Source of the DNA: Pyricularia pennisetigena
Lineage: Eukaryota > Ascomycota > Sordariomycetes > Magnaporthales > Pyriculariaceae
NCBI RefSeq assembly: GCF_004337985.1
Contig: NW_021940920.1
Span: forward strand, 356,549 to 420,548
Direction: 5' to 3'
DNA length: 64,000 nucleotides
Shown: positions 1 to 11,269 of the stretch, one piece after another
Layout: each line of letters begins with the position of its first letter
How positions within the stretch are numbered: position 1 is the first letter of the stretch
Program-made: the position numbers and the translations under genes
Notes under the pieces: model-generated
Databases searched by the model: none
What the model was told of the DNA's origin: nothing
The model's input: the letters and a program-made list of their open reading frames with translations, nothing else

Positions 1-2
1 TA

Positions 3-893
3 GTCGATCCAGATGCGTTTGCGATTGGTGACGACGACGATGATGAGGATGACGAGTCAGACGAAGAGGATCTGTTGGCCATGGATTCGCCAGAGGGCAG
101 CCCGCAGCTCAAGCCGGCAAAGAAGCCTACCCCTGAGCCTACTCGGGAGCCCACCCCTTCGGCCGAACCGAAGGAGGAGAAGACGGTACCGCCTCCTCCA
201 GTGTCCGAGTCTCTGGCTCCGGAAAATCAGTCATCACAGTCATCCTTACATGACGGCGTAGTGTCACGAAAAGTGTCTCAAGCAAAGGCCAACATAGCGC
301 TTGACCCTTCTAACCCGCTGCACATTACCCTCCCGACGTTCAGAATGGTAGTCCTAGCAGATGAGCTGCTGGAACAGTTCTTCGAGTCCAGCTTCCCAGT
401 TTCTTTCCACGTGGTCGAGGGTCTCCCTAGCAGCAACAGCAGTGGTGGAGGCGCCGGCTCAGCCGGACCCTCGTCGATTTTTGGTGCCTTTGGCGGCGGA
501 GCTGGCGGGGTTGCTGGCGCCGGCAGAGGAGTCCGAGGTGTCCTGGACAATATTGTTACCGATGGTATGCGGGTTGCTGCTGAGGTCCGGCGGCGGATGG
601 AGGAGGCGCAGAAAGAACTTGAGAAGAATGCGACCCCATACCAATATCAGCAAAAGGATGAGGAGGAGGACGAGGACGAGGACATGAGGGGTACTTCTTC
701 CTCGTCGAGGACGCCCCGCATCGGCGCCGCGTCTGGCTCGAGATCTGGAACCAAGTCAGTCAGGTCGAGCGACCGCGACCTACTTGAAGGTGCGGATGCA
801 GAGGCTGACGGTGGCGGCGAAGGTGCCGGTACAAAAGCGGCGGCCGACATGCAAGGGCCTTCAGGCAAGGGCAAAGTGGAATTTGAGGGTTGA
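3..893 (+). CDS. C-terminal part of a larger protein, possibly a TBC/Rab-GAP family member (5' end outside window)
   Basis: The frame is open from the left edge and ends at TGA 891-893, so this is a 3' gene fragment of about 296 codons. It opens with a run of Asp/Glu, then a Pro/Glu/Lys-rich stretch. A short ordered segment follows (around LPTFRMVVLADELLEQFF), then Gly/Ser-rich linkers and an acidic Ser-rich tail. The ordered segment resembles, from memory, the tail of fungal TBC-domain GTPase-activating proteins, but no TBC motif is visible because the catalytic part would lie upstream. The rest is low complexity and carries no function. That this is coding is fairly sure; the family is a guess. 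Confidence 0.5.
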   Translation, partial: VDPDAFAIGDDDDDEDDESDEEDLLAMDSPEGSPQLKPAKKPTPEPTREPTPSAEPKEEKTVPPPPVSESLAPENQSSQSSLHDGVVSRKVSQAKANIALDPSNPLHITLPTFRMVVLADELLEQFFESSFPVSFHVVEGLPSSNSSGGGAGSAGPSSIFGAFGGGAGGVAGAGRGVRGVLDNIVTDGMRVAAEVRRRMEEAQKELEKNATPYQYQQKDEEEDEDEDMRGTSSSSRTPRIGAASGSRSGTKSVRSSDRDLLEGADAEADGGGEGAGTKAAADMQGPSGKGKVEFEG

Positions 894-1058
894 TATGATG
901 ATTCACGGAAGCAAGTCGCTTTTTGTTTGATGTCCTGTTCTTTTTAGAAATGGCGTTGGGTGGGAGGGAATTGTATGGCTCAGTGGGGCGCATGTGACGC
1001 TGTTTATTCTGCAATGCTGAGATTCTCCATCATCTCACTCTTGCCGTTCTCACCAAAG

Positions 1059-1089
<31 letters not shown>

Positions 1090-1845
1090 TCCGAATCTGA
1101 AATCATAACCAAACTAAGTGATTTGGTTGTCTGAGTTGCTGAATTCTGAGCATGCATGAGCGTCTATTCAATCAATATCCAGTCGTGTATCATCTCAGTG
1201 CAGTGTCACTTGACCAGCCATGGGTATGCAGGATTGTCCTTGCAGCACCGGATTTCACATCGTGAATATTCTTGACTCGAAAGATCGTTCCAGATGTGAA
1301 CAAGTGGAATCGAGACTATCAAGTGCACGATGGGGGGTACCACGCTCTACTACTAGTCTAGTATAAGACGCAGCAAGTACATTGAGCTGTTCCCGCACAT
1401 TGTGTAACATCTATGTCTTGCGGCGTAACCCGTTGCTTCAGATAGTTTGTATGCTTGTCACATACGTCAATGCAAGCTCTGACATAAATATAACCAAGCT
1501 CGAGCTCCGGTCCCAGCCACGCAACCAAAACAATATACTTTGTCATAGAAGCGAATAAATCAATTGAGACTGTTCAATGCTGCTACCACGCACCTCTTTC
1601 CACTTGCATATTCAATCACTTGGTAAACAAAGTCGAACAAGATGCGGTAAACATTAGGATTTTGGCGTAAATTGAGGGGCTTGCCAGCCGCGTGTCATGT
1701 AACCATCGTCACAGATCCGAATTTTGGGGACAAAAAAACAAACGAGGTAGTCCGACTACGAAAAACAGAAAAGAAAAAAGGCCTCCAGCTTTTGTGAGCA
1801 ACAGATGGGTTGCAACGAAGATGCGCAAAAATTTCAAAAAGAAAC
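894..1845. other. intergenic, 3' flank of the first gene
   Basis: No gene is visible. It holds a T28 homopolymer at 1063-1090 and a CTAGTCTAG motif near 1353. No transposon ends or RNA gene were recognised. Confidence 0.6.
1063..1090. repeat. T28 homopolymer
   Basis: An uninterrupted run of 28 T lies downstream of the first gene. It could be slippage-grown DNA or the poly(A) tail of an old minus-strand retroposon. No A-box or B-box promoter is seen to its right. Confidence 0.9.
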
Positions 1846-1927
1846 TCGGATACGGGGAATCGAACCCCGGGCACGACGGTTAGTCGATCTTGAGAGCGTC
1901 GTATGTTAGCCACTACACCATATCCGA
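1846..1927 (-). tRNA. tRNA-Glu(CTC) with an 11-nt intron
   Basis: Read on the minus strand, the 82-nt sequence folds as a cloverleaf. The acceptor is TCGGATA/TATCCGA, the D stem GTGT/ACAT, the anticodon stem CGACG/CGTCG, and the T arm CGGGG-TTCGATT-CCCCG. The anticodon CTC lies at 1894-1892. The anticodon loop is too long by 11 nt, which places an intron at 1890-1880 after position 37, the canonical nuclear tRNA intron site. The A-box and B-box internal promoters are intact, so the gene should be transcribed by RNA polymerase III and spliced by the tRNA endonuclease. CCA is not encoded, as expected in eukaryotes. Confidence 0.95.
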
Positions 1928-2262
1928 TTGGATGTGTTATATGATAGTGACAAGTGCGGCTCGTCTTATATCGATAACTCTCTGGTTCAGATGATCTCTT
2001 CAACATTTCATGATACTAGACTAGCTGCTTTTCAAGTTGTACTGTCAGTAAATTAACGAGGGAAATACTTCTTACCGTCCTCGTCATATGTCGAGTTCCG
2101 ATGGTGATATCTGGCATAAAGCCTGTGACGCATTACGGGACTGCTGCACCTCCCATACTGCATAGGGAGGGGAATATAACAGGTAAGTAGGCATGTAGAT
2201 ACAGCTACCTCCTGGCAGGTATATATAATCATCAAAGTCGTTTTACACGGATCGTCTATAGT
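1928..2262. other. short intergenic gap between tRNA-Glu and GNA1
   Basis: Nothing is recognised apart from a CTAGACTAG motif at about 2016-2024. The gap separates the 5' flank of the minus-strand tRNA from the 3' end of GNA1. Confidence 0.6.
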
Positions 2263-2970
2263 CTATTTGCTGTCGTAATAGTGCGCCATTTGCAGCCCTG
2301 CACGCTTGAAGCCACATTTGTCGTAGAAGCCCTCGTTCTTCTCGCTGCAGTCCAGAATGCTCTTGTAGCACCCAACCTTTTCTGAGATGTAATCAAGTGC
2401 CTGGATAATGCGCAGGCCGAGCTTCTTGCCCTGCTGATCCTTTGCGACCGCGATATCTTCAATGTGACCGACCGAGGCGAGGCTGTGGATTCTATAAGGG
2501 AGCGGGCGGTGGTGATCCCCCCCTACGTCAGCAATTGCACATGTAGCCACTACAGGACACAAGGGGGTGGGGGCCCAATGCAAAAACCCAACACTGTCTG
2601 CAAAGAAAGATACAAGACAAAAAAAAAAAAAAAACAAGACCTACATCTTGCGCTCAACAATCAACGCGCCAGTCCCGACGACCCTCCCCTCGGCATCCTC
2701 CACCACCAAGATGTAGTAGCTACCGGGCGACTGGGCGAACTCGTCAAAGCGCACCTCGAACGCGGAGCGGTCAAACTCGCCGACCGTCGTCAGCACGCGC
2801 AGGCAGTCGAGGTAGCCCGAGTCGTAGTCCGACTTGCGCAGCGAGCGCATCTTGTAGCCCTCTGGCAGGGCCGCGGCGACCTCGGGCGAGATGAGGTCCA
2901 AGGAGAACAGGCCCGCGTCGGTCGAGGACGCGCCGGCCTGCGACGACGCGTCTGTGTAGAGGATTGCCAT
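2263..2970 (-). CDS. GNA1: glucosamine-6-phosphate N-acetyltransferase (two exons)
   Basis: It transfers acetyl from acetyl-CoA to glucosamine-6-phosphate, a step towards UDP-GlcNAc for chitin, N-glycans and GPI anchors, and acts in the cytosol. Exon 1 is 2970-2645 and exon 2 is 2491-2263, giving 184 residues. The intron at 2644-2492 starts GTAGGT, ends TATAG and contains a poly-A run. Splicing restores the family segment ERKIIHSLASVGHIEDIAV, which aligns with the yeast Gna1 core. The QQGKKLG loop matches the acetyl-CoA pyrophosphate-binding motif of GNAT enzymes, and YKSILDCSEKNEGFYDKCGF is the typical C-terminal signature. The length is close to the usual 150-190 residues. About 70 nt upstream of the start lie two N bases and a long poly-A run, so the promoter sequence is imperfect. 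Confidence 0.95.
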
Positions 2971-3038
2971 TGCGGGGGTGTTGGGCGGGAAATGGGGAGG
3001 AACAAGTTTCGGAGCGCGGCCTGTGAATGCGATTGTCC

Positions 3039-3040
3039 NN

Positions 3041-3079
<39 letters not shown>
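3039..3079. other. two N bases followed by A39 homopolymer
   Basis: Ambiguous bases at 3039-3040 adjoin 39 A residues. This is a likely assembly break in a homopolymer in the GNA1 upstream region; the true length is unknown. Confidence 0.9.
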
Positions 3080-3081
<2 letters not shown>

Positions 3082-4479
3082 GTCACTGACAATGGGGGAC
3101 GGTGAATTGGGCTCCCGGGCCGTCGTCTGAAGTTTGTTGCCGAGAGCGTTTGACGACGGAATGTTGGATGGAGTTGGTGCTGGTGGGGTTCCTAGGTATG
3201 TTTTCGTATTACTGTATTTGCTATCGAGTCTGAATCAACTCGCGTTAAAAATACTTACACTATAGTAAAAAGGGGGTAGAAGCGGTGGAAATACGGGCGC
3301 CCAAGGTAAGACTAGGGATAATCCCTAAAGTGTAATTGGCTGGGATAGGGACGTGCGAACACATGGCAATGGTTTGCTGAGTGGCGCCTACCGTGCTACG
3401 AACTCAATTACTTCTCAACAATTATCGACACAAGCTGACAGAACTCGGATATGCATAATGAAAGATGCAGGTATATGCCCTGCAGAACTTGTACGCACAG
3501 CACAATGCACAGGAGTTACACCTCACAAGGGGTAAATAAAAACCAACGGCCAATCAAATATGCCCCCAGGATAAAGTCCCGGTAAGATGATTTATAAAAA
3601 GTTGGTACGAACCAAAAGAGATCGTCAATGATGTTATTGCATCGGCCGGTCATATGTCGGGGCTGAGGGTTAAGTTCGAGAGGCGCAATTGTATAAGTGC
3701 GCCCAAATGGGATTCGCAAACAACAGTTAGTCTAGTCGGCTACTTGTGGATCCCTTGGCTTGCTGTTCCATGGCCGGCTGCATCTTGTCGAAAAAAGACC
3801 TTTGACATGATTAAATATGTAACAAAAATAGGTGGTCAAGGTAGTATTTCAAAATTGAGGCTATGTGGAACACATGTATTTCTGAGCAGGTGATTTCTAG
3901 TTGTACAGTGGTATGTATTGTACATACATACGAGTATTCCTGCAAGTCCTGGTATCCAGTTTTCACTGCAAAAAAATCGTTCGCTACAACCCAACATCGG
4001 TTGGTACCTTGCCACTGTACTTAAGCTTGGTCAGATTGCCTCGTGCCGTTCTTTCCGGGTTTCCAGCACCCCCGTACCCACTGCCCAGATCCTTGGACCC
4101 CCGAGCGAGCCGCTAGGCATTGCACCCGCCCACTCGCTGCCCAGAACAACCCCTCTGTCACAGGGACATACTGTACGTCCGAGACCACACCGAAACTTGC
4201 CATCCGACTTTCGAAACTTTGTTTCCTTCTAACAGCCTTATTGTTTTCTCTCCAGTTGAGTCTTGTGTGGTTGCGACTTTGACCAACAATCAAACAAAAC
4301 CAAACCACGTTATCTCTTTTTTTTTTCTTCTTTTTTTTTCCCGCCTCGACTCGACTGGAACATACGATTGGAACATAATCACTACTTCCCCACCGGTATC
4401 TGACCTAGACAACGACAGCATCCGTGTGCCACAACCCCAAAATCGTGCTGCTTTCCGCGGCTCATCCCTATTGCCCAGC
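3080..4479. other. intergenic region shared by GNA1 and the SH3 gene promoters
   Basis: The two flanking genes diverge from here. The part just before the SH3 gene (about 4200-4400) is rich in CT tracts, as is common in fungal promoters and leaders. No ORF with coding character and no RNA gene was recognised. Confidence 0.6.
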
Positions 4480-5592
4480 ATGGTTTCCGCAGAGCGTCAA
4501 CAGATCATCGAGACGAACAAGTCGCTACGTCTCATTAAGAATGTACGCCTATGGCTTATTTTGCTCCGAAGCCTACCATCCACCTGCCCAAACTACTCTC
4601 AGTCTCGCCTACGAGTAGTCCGCTAACACTTGGCCCCCCTGTCGCCGCCACAAACAGGAACTTGAGTCCCTCCTGGACAAGGGAGTCATAACCGAGGACG
4701 CCTACGACTCCATTCACACCCTCCTGCCCGCCGAGGGCACCCTGGGCCGGCGCAACGCCGAGGCCGCGACGCCAGCCTCGTCTTCCAGCACCCCGGCCCC
4801 AGCAGCAGCCGCCACGCGCGCCCCGCCGCCAGCCGACGACCTCGCCAACCTCAGCATCAACGACAACCACGCCACGCCGCCCTCCTACGCCCAGAGCAAC
4901 CCCGGCGCCACCGCCGGCAGCAGGCCCCCTCCCCCGCCGCCACCCAGCAAGCCCGTCCTCTGCCACGCCCGCGCTCTGTACGCATACCCGGGCAGCGACG
5001 TCAGGGACTGCGCCTTTGAGCGCGATGACAGGATTGCCGTGCATGAGTAGGTTTACCGTTTTGTTTTGTTTTATTTTATTATCCCATCATCCCATCTTTG
5101 TCGACTGGTGAAAAAGCAAAGGAAACTCTTTATCACTAACTCAAAACCTTTCTCCTCCACCCAAAAAAAAGGTACATGAACCCCGACTGGTGGATGGGCC
5201 GCAACCTCCGCACAGGCCGCGAGGGCATCTTCCCCCGCAACTACGTCGAGCCCGAGCCCGCCCACGACGGCTACGCCAACGAAAAGTCGGCCGGCTACAA
5301 CGCCTACAACGCCGGCCCGCCCCAGGGCCAAGCGGGCGGCTACTACGGCGGCGGCTACCCCCCGCAGCAACAGCAGCACAACCCGAACCCCTACAACAAC
5401 CCTGCCCCTCCAATGGCCATCGCGAACCCCCAGCCCGCACAGCCCGAACCTCAACAAGCCCAGCAGCCCGCCGAGGGTGGCGGCAGCAAGATGGGGGAGA
5501 TGGGCAAGAAGATTGGAGGGAAATTCGGAAACGCCGCAATCTTTGGAGCCGGTGCGACGTTCGGTGGCAACATAGTCAACTCCATCTTCTAG
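4480..5592 (+). CDS. SH3-domain protein of the LSB1/PIN3 type (three exons)
   Basis: Exons are 4480-4542, 4658-5046 and 5172-5592, encoding 290 residues. Introns start GTACGC and GTAGGT and end CAG and AAG; the first has a CTAAC branch point. The N-terminus (RQQIIETNKSLRLIKNELES) is the helical region of this family. A Pro/Ala linker precedes one SH3 domain at about 122-180, with ALYAY, the WW of the ligand groove (PDWWMG) and the final GIFPRNYVEP. The Gln/Pro/Tyr-rich tail ends GGKFGNAAIFGAGATFGGNIVNSIF-like, the conserved C-terminus of Lsb1/Pin3. In yeast these proteins bind Las17/WASP at actin patches, and Pin3 influences prion formation. The role here is inferred from family resemblance. 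Confidence 0.88.
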
Positions 5593-6086
5593 GGGAGCTG
5601 TGTATTCATTCCGTAGTCGTTTTTATATCGCATGGGGATTTTTTTTTTCTCTCTTTCTTCTTTTTGGTCATGTTTCGACTATATATTGGCTGACGACTAT
5701 GTGAGTTTTCTATCTCTCAGCGGGACGGTCCCACAGGTGTGGGCGGGACAAAGACGGCAGATCTCATCAAATATCATTTTCTGTGGCGTTGGGTCATGTA
5801 ATTCAAGTTTACTTTTCATACATAAATCGCAAACTTTTACCCATATCCAGTACAGCAATTTGAAACTCAACCATTGAGCCCCTTTTCAAACAGGCCGTTT
5901 ACAGCATGGCATTAACCCGACACTCTGGGCCGGGTCACTGTAGAACGTGTGCATCCCGACTTGACTGGGAGCCTGTTACATGCGCTGAACTTTTCGTGTC
6001 TATCAACCTACGAACTCTCTAAATTGTCACATGAGATGGTATAGTATAATCTGGCCCCCCGGAAGAAACACCCTAGATTTGTTTGA
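5593..6086. other. convergent 3' flanks
   Basis: The SH3 gene and the methylcitrate dehydratase gene end towards each other here. Only a T-rich stretch at about 5641-5665 stands out; no gene is visible. Confidence 0.6.
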
Positions 6087-8113
6087 TCACTGGACAAACT
6101 TGCTGTCCTTGACCACATACATATCGACGTACTCGTCAATCGAAGTGGCCTCGAGCCTCTTGGCATCCATGCCCAGGTCGATAAGCTCCTGCACCTTGGC
6201 GGCGGGGTAGTGAGCCTCCAGATGGCGCTTGAACTTGGCCAAAATCTCGGGCTTGGCCTCCTCACGACGGAGGCGGTGGCCCAGCGGCGCCTCAATAACA
6301 ACCTCGTCCAGGAAGGTGCCGTCGTTGAGTTCAACAGTCAGGCCGTTCGAGATGGTGCGGAGCTTGGGGTCATGGTAGTCGGCCGTGAACTGCTTGTCCT
6401 CAACGCACCTAATCTTCTTGCGGAGGGACTCGACGAGCGGGCTGGTAGCGGCCTCGGAGCCGTCAACGTAGTCACCAGCCGTCAGGCGGCCAAACACGAG
6501 CATGACGGAGCACATGTACTGGATGCAGTGGTCGCGGTCGGCAAAGTTGTCCATGGGCTTGAACTGCTTGTCGATGATGCGGACACAGGCCTCGTGTGTG
6601 CGGCAGGTGATCTCCTTGATGTCGGCTGCAGACTTGCCCATGGCCTTGAGCTGGTTGTGGATCTTTTGCGAGGCCTCAACGGCGGTTTGAGAGTGGAACT
6701 CGGCTGGGGACACGAGGACTCAGTTAGCAAGGAGCGGCGCAGAACAGCAGCACTATGATAAAATGGGAGCGCAAAAGAGTCGAGGCGAGGTTAATACACA
6801 CCAGGGTAGGAGACCTTGAACAGGACATTCTCCATGACGTAGCTGCCATAGGGCCTCTGGAACTCAAACTTCTTGCCCTTGAAGAGCACGTCGTAGAAAC
6901 CCCAGACAGGAGCCGAGAGAACGGTGGGAATACCAGCCTCGCCCTTGAGGACCTTCAGGGCCAAGTTGACGGCACGCTGGCAAGCATCACCGGCAGCCCA
7001 AGACTTGCGCGACATGGTGTTGGGGGTGTGCCTGTAGGTGCGCAGACTTTGACCGTCAACCCAGGCCTGAGTAACGGCATCGGCCGTCTGCTTAGCCGAG
7101 AGTCCGAGCATCTTAGAGACGACTGCGGTGCTGGCAACCTTGACAAGGACGACGTGGTCAAGGCCAACCTTGTTGTACGAGTTCAGGAGAGCCAAGCATC
7201 CCTGGATCTCGTGCGCCTTGATCATAGCCTCGAGGACATCACGGACGGTAAACTGCTTGCCGCCGGCAATGGGTTTGACGTTGGAGCCGGGGGCGGCGGC
7301 AGCCTTGTTGGTACGAGTGATCCAGTCGGCGACGGCAAGGATGGCGCCCAGGTTGTCCGAAGGGTGGCCCCATTCAGCAGCCAGCCAGCAGTCGTTGTAG
7401 TCCAGCCAGCGGATCATGGCGCCGATGTTGAAGGCGCCGTTGACCGGGTCCAGCTGGTAAGGGGTGCCGGGGACCTTGGTGCCATTGGGAACCGTAGTGC
7501 CCTCGACGATAGGGCCCAGCAGCTTGGTGCACTCCTTGAAGCGGAGACCCTCAAGACCGCAGCCGATGGTGTCGAGGAAAACCCATCGTGCCGTGTCGAA
7601 CTGACGATGCGATGCAGTTGTCCGTCGGTTAGCCTCGGGTCAATTCAAGACGACAATTGTTTTTTTTTTTTTTTTTTTCGTCATGGCTGCGGGTAATCTC
7701 AATAGAAAGAATTGAATCCTGGTGCTGGTGCTACCTAAAAGCCACCGATCTTGTGGGGTGCGGGGTTCTGTGTTATGTTTACAGGGGTGAGTGTGGGATG
7801 GGGACTGGCTCACGGCTAATTCAGAGTCGATGGGGGTGTCATGGACATAGCTGGCGATGTCCGAAATCTCGGGATCGTACTCTCGGGCTTCTGCGGAAGA
7901 CATGTTGGGTGCTGAGGATTGGCGAGCTGTAGAGGTTGAGAAGGAGGAGGTGCGGACAGAGCATGAAAATGCAGATATAGCTCCTCGAGGGGTGGAGCTT
8001 GGCCGAAGTGCGGAGGCGCTGTTCAACGAGGCCAAAGTCGACAAGCTGCTTCGCTGCTGTTGGATGCGAAGAGACCGGCCGGCCACACGGAGGGTGCGGT
8101 TAACTGCGGACAT
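6087..8113 (-). CDS. 2-methylcitrate dehydratase, mitochondrial (MmgE/PrpD family, three exons)
   Basis: It dehydrates 2-methylcitrate to 2-methyl-cis-aconitate in the methylcitrate cycle, which removes propionyl-CoA. Exons are 8113-7814, 7600-6802 and 6703-6087, giving 571 residues. Intron 1 (213 nt) starts GTGAGC and ends CAG; intron 2 (98 nt) starts GTGTGT and ends CAG. The first 60 residues are rich in Ser, Arg and Ala with almost no acids, a mitochondrial presequence. Next comes the PrpD fold: [16 protein letters not shown], then [22 protein letters not shown] with its conserved aspartates and histidine, [14 protein letters not shown], and the C-terminal lobe from [12 protein letters not shown]. 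The length fits fungal members such as yeast Pdh1. Whether it also acts on citrate cannot be read from sequence. Confidence 0.95.
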
Positions 8114-9318
8114 CGTTAATGCCCTCTCGTGATTTGAAACTGTGAAGATGAAATAAACTGCACTTCAGGAAAAAAGTGCACCTGCACACTCGAACCTAAA
8201 GGTTTCCAGTAAAGAAAGTCGACGGAGGATTCAAGCAAAAATAGAAAACAAAGGCAACAATCGGACAGAATTGAACCAGACAAGAGCTCCTCGGCAAGAA
8301 GCGGCGTGCAGTATGGTTTTAATGCTTCCTTCCCTGTAGAATAAGACCGAGACAAGGGGCCTTGTCAAACCCTGGGGAAAGCCACGGTCTGTGCTTGTTG
8401 ACATAATAAGCCTACAGCAGCCGCGAGGTGGGGTACGGGCTGGCTCTTTGACCTACTCCTCCTTTTCCCCAGCCAAGCTCCGCCTTGACCTCGGCTCTTC
8501 CATTCCTGCCGGATTAGAGACTGTCTGCGCTATCTACTCGCGAAGTAGGAAGTGGTTACCAAGTCAACACGGCTAGCCAGGACGTGTACAAGACGTAGGA
8601 AGGACCGCGTTGTGGCTATCATTGAACTCACGATGCTCTAATAAGCCTTTGATAAAATCCACCTCACTTTTTCGACGTGCACAAGTGCCATCTGCATTGT
8701 AACAATTGGGTGGAAATTTTGACTTTAATCCAGTCCAATCTATCAAGCCTGATGTTTTGAGAATAGTGGTTGCATAAAAATATTTCCAATTACATAAACT
8801 GAATTGGGTAATGTGCTCAAGTTCCATGTGTTTATAACGTCCAAGTTGGCCAAGACTCTCGTTAGAGATGAGGTAGGTACTCATTGCAGATGATTATTGT
8901 CTGGACTAGTATGGGACCACATTATACGAAACCACGATGCTTGACGCCAGACCGCCAATTCAACAAGGTAAATCAACAAAAAAATAAATGAGTCGGTAGG
9001 TATTTAAGGTAGATAAATAAGTACCTACCAAGAAGGAAACATAACATACACCTTGCCTCCTTTCACATGCTCACACGAACCGGCCATCTGGTTGTGATAA
9101 GTTGGTTTGCCGGTTGCCCGCATCTACCTATAACCATAAACGCTCCAGAACATATAAAACAAAGCAGGATTGCTGCTCAAAAATCCAAGGAAGAGAAACC
9201 CTCAAGACCGGCGCCATGCGCTAGAAACTATCTCATATCGCAAAATAAGAACGAGAAAAGAGAAAAGAGAAAAGAGAATATAAAACACGATTGACAGCGA
9301 CAACTGTCAACACCGCTC
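8114..9318. other. intergenic region between prpD-like and NT-C2 genes
   Basis: This is the promoter side of the dehydratase gene and the 3' flank of the next minus-strand gene. AT-rich DNA with GGTAGGTA/TACCTACC motifs lies near 8995-9030. No RNA gene or supported ORF is present. Confidence 0.6.
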
Positions 9319-11269
9319 TCAAGCTACCTTTCCAGGCAGCCTCCACGAGATCAGATCATCCCGCATCTCAAACTCATCGACCTCTCGAGTTCGTCTGAAT
9401 CCGTCACTGTCGCTACTGCTTGCCTCCGTGGTGGCAAAGCTCGCCAAGCTGGCCGCTCTTGAGTGCGAGCCGTCCCTACTACGGCTGCTATGGTGCAGCT
9501 TTTCGCCTCTATGTCTTCGACCATAGTGATCTGATTCTCCGTCTTGGCCAGACGCTCCCCGCGATCTGCTGCGCCCCCCAGAACCCGCCATCAGCATCGT
9601 CCGGCTGCTGCGTTCACTAGCCCCACTGCGCTGCCGCCGGTGACCGCCGACGAAGAACGCCTTGACGTCTTTGGGCCGTAGTGTGCCCCCACCGATGCCT
9701 CCTGCACTGCTGCTCCCATCGTTATCTGACGACGGACTGCCATTACCACTGTCGTCGCGGCCGAAGATGGATGGAGGGGCGAGTGAACTTGCTGCTGAGA
9801 AGTGCGCCGAGCGCTGAGACCGCTGAGACCGTTGAGATCGTTGGCGGCGGTGGTGGTACTTGTGGGCAGATGCATTGCTATTACTCCTGCCTATTCCGGA
9901 ATGGCCTCCTCCACTATCGGTCGACCGGCTACCGCCCTCGCCGTCGAAATCGGTGAAGCCTGAGCCACCACCAAATATATCTTCGATGCAGGCATCAGCA
10001 GTCAGCTCGCCTTCTGTCGGAGGAGCTACTATGGCCGCTGCGAGAGAAGTACGGTACATGTCGTGCATCTCGGAGGCGTCCCGTGACCTTGATATAGCAG
10101 GCGCGCCTGATGGGAATTGATCAGCATCGACCGTAGCCGGCAGTAGCAAGGGGAATGGATGGGTGGGCCCAGGAATACTCACGCCCGACAGACAACTCGT
10201 CTTGATCTCCTTGCTCGCCCGTCATACCAAGACCTGCAATACCGCCAAAGACAGGAGCCGTCCTGAGCGGCGGTGCAACAAAGTTTCGGTCGCCATCAAT
10301 TTGTATCATCAGGATGCCCACTTTGAGCGTACTGTTGATTTTGCTATCCTGCATCAAGTGCCGCCGAACGATCCCTTCCCGCACATCCGAGGCAGCTTCG
10401 ACCTCCTGGTGCGTACTGTTACCGGGGCTGCTGGCTTTGCTCCCTGGACTCGGCGGCGGCCGGTCGTTGCTCACGGAGCTCCTATGGCGCGAGTGGCCCA
10501 GACTGAGCTTTCCTGCTTGGTGGTGCAACTGGTCTGCCACGGCCGCCGAAGCTGCAGAGGCTGTGGCAGCTACAGTTGCAGGGATACCCCCCAATCCCGT
10601 GCTGACGGTCCCAGGGTTGGGATCTTGCCTATCCCGGAGGATGGCCTCGCTCTCCTCGACATACTCGGCGAGGTTCAGAGTAACTTTTCCAAGGACTATC
10701 CTCTCATCGGCCTCGTTGAATTCTTGCAAGACTTCGAACTCGATAGGGCACTCCTCGAGGTTGTTGTTGCGGTCGATGTGGATGCGGACAGGCACAACCT
10801 TGCCGTAGCCATACTCAACCTTGTGGTTTAAAATAGGACACTTGCCCGTCCTCCCACGGTGTTCACCGTGTATTGAGTGTGGCAAATGCCATTTGATCTG
10901 CGACACTCCGTTTACTAGTGGTACGTTGTTGAGGTCATATATCTGGTGAAGAAAACTCGAGTCAGCAACCCGCGCAAGCCAATTCGAGACGGCTCCAGTA
11001 TGGACGATGGATAGGAGGCAGTCCATCCTTATTGCAGGCGCCCATAAAAATAAAAATAAAAAAACACGCTGAGACTCGTTCCCTTCATTGTGCACATACC
11101 CTCAGGTGAACCTCGAATTTTGGCTATACCAAGGTCAGTATATGATTCCAAGTACTCAATCGAAAAAGAAAGAAAGAAAAAACGAGTGAAAACATACCTT
11201 TTTCGCCTTGTTTACTGCAGGCAGGAAATGCAGCATTTTGTCAGCACTCAGTCTGGTTGTGGACTTCAT
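9319..11269 (-). CDS. NT-C2 domain protein (EEIG1/EHBP1-type N-terminal C2), four coding exons
   Basis: Coding exons are 11269-11198, 11123-11100 (only 24 nt), 10942-10183 and 10106-9319, giving 547 residues. All junctions keep frame: KAKK|PKFEVHLR|IYDLNNVPLVNG and SVG-R-APAIS. The first about 150 residues form an NT-C2 domain: FEVHLRIYDLNNVP, IKWHLPHS, EHRGRTGKCPI, VPVRIHIDRNNNL, CPIEFEVLQEF, VTLNLAEYVEE. This C2 variant is linked in animals to membrane trafficking and actin. The rest is Ser/Gly/Pro-rich with a QRSQRSQRS stretch and looks disordered. The start at 11269 is the first ATG in the exon that opens the frame. A further ATG with a good splice donor lies at 11823, but joining it does not keep frame, so it is more likely leader. 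No specific function is known to me. Confidence 0.8.

Noticed and set aside
2464..3105. 213-codon plus-strand frame across GNA1
   Set aside because: Runs through the N gap and poly-A, and is antisense to GNA1.
6755..7696. 313-codon plus-strand frame across the methylcitrate dehydratase gene
   Set aside because: Antisense shadow; the minus strand matches PrpD over its whole length.
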